From Apis mellifera (lineage: Eukaryota > Arthropoda > Insecta > Hymenoptera > Apidae), in contig NC_037639.1 of assembly GCF_003254395.2 (NCBI RefSeq), forward strand, positions 8,360,501 to 8,424,500: a DNA stretch of 64,000 bases, read 5' to 3'. Under the pieces are notes generated by a model that was given only the letters and a program-made list of their open reading frames with translations, was not told the origin of the DNA and did no database searches. Each line of letters starts with the position of its first letter. Within the stretch, counting starts at the first letter, position 1. The position numbers and the translations under genes were made by a program. Shown here one piece after another: positions 61,816-64,000 of the stretch.

Positions 61816-64000
61816 ATGAATTGAGTCAAAGTTTTTTAATTGAAACGCGTTGATAAAAATATTCTCTAGAATTTCTTTAAGATAAAAAAAAAAAAAAAAA
61901 GAAGAATATATAGAAAATTTTAAATATCGTTTAACATTTCCGTGCGTATTTGATTTTTGAAAGAGAGAAAAAAAAAATTGACAACAAATTCACATATATC
62001 TTTCATTTCACATAAGCATTATACCGAAAGCATATTGATCGTGTAGCTGTTAATAAACTGCCGTTTCAATCATCCGATTCTTCACGGTACGTTGAACGTG
62101 TGATCATTATAAGATCGTAAGCTTTAATATTTAATCAAAACAAATTAGGTGTTTGGAACAAGGTGCAACGATTCATTGTACACTTCTCTCGAGTGGGAAT
62201 TCCGTCGGCTACAAACCCGCGCGCCGTAACAAGGTAGAACTGTCTAGTTAGATATTAGGGGGAAGGGTGTTTCAGTGGAAACGAGATGTGGCAAGTCGAT
62301 CCTCTGGCATTTCGAGTATGGGTAGAACGAGTCTACGTCCGTAATATGCAAAGACTGCATAGTAGTTTCCATCGCGAAACTACAAATGTTAACTCCTCCT
62401 CCAAGCATATTTCCTTAATTACATTTCTAATGCGTTTCGAATTAATTTTTAAACAATATTGATATCAACTTTCTCGCTTCATCCACGAACGATATATGTA
62501 TACGCGTAAACATCTCGAAAAATCAAAAGTTGAAAGAAAGAAAAAAAAATTGAAAAAAAAAAAACGGAGAGGATTTAAAGAAATTCGATTGAAATGTAAT
62601 TTAGGACACGAGCGCCAACAAGTTATTTGCAACACGTTCTTCCAACGCGAGAAACAGACACCTCTCGAAGGAATTTCTTCGCCGTCAACCTTGAACGAAA
62701 ATAATCTCGGATATTAACCGATGATCGGTAAAAATCTTGCCAGCATCATTACGCAAATTCGCGTAAGCTACCTCGATCGATGCGCAACGCGTAAACTCGA
62801 CTCTTGTTAGCTACGTGGTAGCTGTCACGATTGATTAGCGGATTAATCAAAGCGGTGATTTCTTCCACGTTATGATCGCGAAACACGTCGACTTCGATCC
62901 AATCTTCGATTCGTCAAGCCCGTACGTTGTTTTCCCGCATTTTTCTTCAACCGCGACCGGTTCATCCTCGTTTTCACCGTCTCCTCAAAATCGAGGCAAC
63001 CGAGGCAGAGTGGCGTTCCAAGTTGTTTCACCGCTGTTGGTTAATTACCGGCACGCGTGTGGTGGAACGCGTAGCCCCACGGCTTCTCGATTTAGATATA
63101 ACCCATGGGATAATATATCAGCGTTTTAACGGATTTAATTGCCGGTGAATTAAATTCGCGACGCTGTTAATTCGATTGAACGCAGTTTCGCGACGATCGT
63201 TTTAAACGGTTAATTAAACGCTTCTGCGAGACGCGAGATCGCGGTTACGTTTTCATATACGGAAATTATGTCGAGTGTATAATAATTTTCTTTCCGTTTA
63301 AGGTAAAATTCGCGATTATTGTACGATTTAATTGAATCGATATGAAATTCTTGCAACAGCGGACACTTGCAGCCACTGAATTTTAGTTGAAATTATGTTA
63401 AAGGTTAAAATATAAAGTAGAGATAATTTTTATTACGTTACTTTTTTGTTATGAAAGTTTTTACAGACGTATGAAACGATTAAAATAATATAGAAAGTGA
63501 TATTTATATCGAAAAACAGATGGTGATATTCCTATCGTTAAACATTTGAATCTCAAGAGAGATTTATTATACATGAAAGATTCCCGAAGAGATATTTTCC
63601 ATATATATATATATTATACACTTTAAATATTTATCTCAATTTATAAAATAGCTCAACAGTTTCACAATTTAGCTATTAACTTAATAATTTAATATGTTTT
63701 AAAATTCCAAACGAACTTTAGTTCTGATGAAATTATTGCAAAACTATTTATCATTTGTATACAATTTTTGAAAAAAAAAAAATAAAAAAAAAGAAACAGT
63801 AAAAATAAATTAATAAGATTTTCTGACGATTTCATTCAGCAATCAACTCGGCTTAAAGCCGTCCTGCTGCTAATTAAAAGAGGAATAAAATCTACGTGAA
63901 AGAGCCATCGAACCAATAAAAGGAAAACAATCAATATCTCTTCGCCTTCGATATATATATAGGCAAAGATTCGTTTCTTCATCAAGCTAATACATCCATC
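61816..64000. other. AT-rich non-coding stretch to the window end
   Basis: No gene is recognised. There are A-runs at 61884-61900 and around 63770, and an AT run at 63599-63613. A homeodomain-type palindrome lies at 63133-63155. The AT content rises from 63.2 kb to the end. Confidence 0.5.
63133..63155. promoter_or_regulatory. palindromic pair of TAATT homeodomain-type cores
   Basis: ATTTAATT (63133-63140) and AATTAAAT (63148-63155) are exact reverse complements spaced by GCCGGTG. Further TTAATT cores lie within the next 100 bp. This fits clustered homeodomain sites, but such motifs are frequent in AT-rich DNA. Confidence 0.25.

Noticed and set aside
63283..63310. Second possible ratchet site on the plus strand
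   Set aside because: The pyrimidine tract is fair, but the junction is AAG/GTAAAA, far from the CAG/GTAAGT consensus, and it lies on the opposite strand.
1..64000. Known microRNA, tRNA, snRNA, rRNA or CRISPR features
   Set aside because: I read both strands for mature sequences of insect microRNA families I know, tRNA B-box motifs and U-RNA cores, and found none. A CRISPR array is not expected in animal DNA and no spaced identical repeats are present.

Overview
No gene in this 64 kb window can be named with confidence. The sequence looks like animal nuclear DNA, most likely from a hymenopteran insect (a bee or a relative). The reasons are: abundant CpG, a sharp alternation of AT-rich and GC-richer blocks, many short A/T tracts and microsatellites, and no recognisable transposon, tRNA, rRNA or snRNA. 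The order is an inference from composition, not from any diagnostic gene.

I looked for conserved protein signatures (homeodomain, zinc finger, bHLH, kinase, Ig, transporter) and for seeds of insect microRNA families that I know, and saw none. Most long open frames are Arg- and Ser-rich readings of CpG-rich or pyrimidine-rich DNA, and many lack an ATG. The simplest reading is one very large intron or a regulatory gene desert.

The strongest support for a giant intron is on the minus strand at 29383-29410. There a polypyrimidine tract ends in a 3' splice site fused directly to a perfect 5' splice site, as in the recursive-splicing (ratchet) sites of long fly introns. Two exon-like segments share that strand: 19517-19661 (good acceptor, one open frame, good donor) and 46460-46756 (a 98-codon frame that opens at an acceptor). 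On the plus strand there are weaker candidates: a frame starting with a signal-peptide-like segment (45033-45380), and three acceptor/donor pairs (12417-12664, 48851-48874, 50944-50978).

Layout: 1-4.0 kb CpG-rich; 4.0-6.9 kb AT-rich with diverged local duplications; 6.9-14.8 kb mixed, with an AT block and a 51-nt hairpin near 8.6 kb; 14.8-16.0 kb AT-rich; 16-22.9 kb mostly CpG-rich, ending in a dense unique block (21.7-22.9 kb) with hairpins and clustered AP-1, Sox, GATA and homeodomain-type motifs; 22.9-36.6 kb alternating; 36.6-43.8 kb mostly CpG-rich; 43.8-46.5 kb AT-rich with a perfect 24-bp palindrome at 45384-45407; 46.5-52.9 kb CpG-rich with most of the exon candidates; 53-64 kb alternating, then AT-rich. 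If the candidate elements work together, it would be as parts of one long transcription unit and its internal enhancers. That is inference only.
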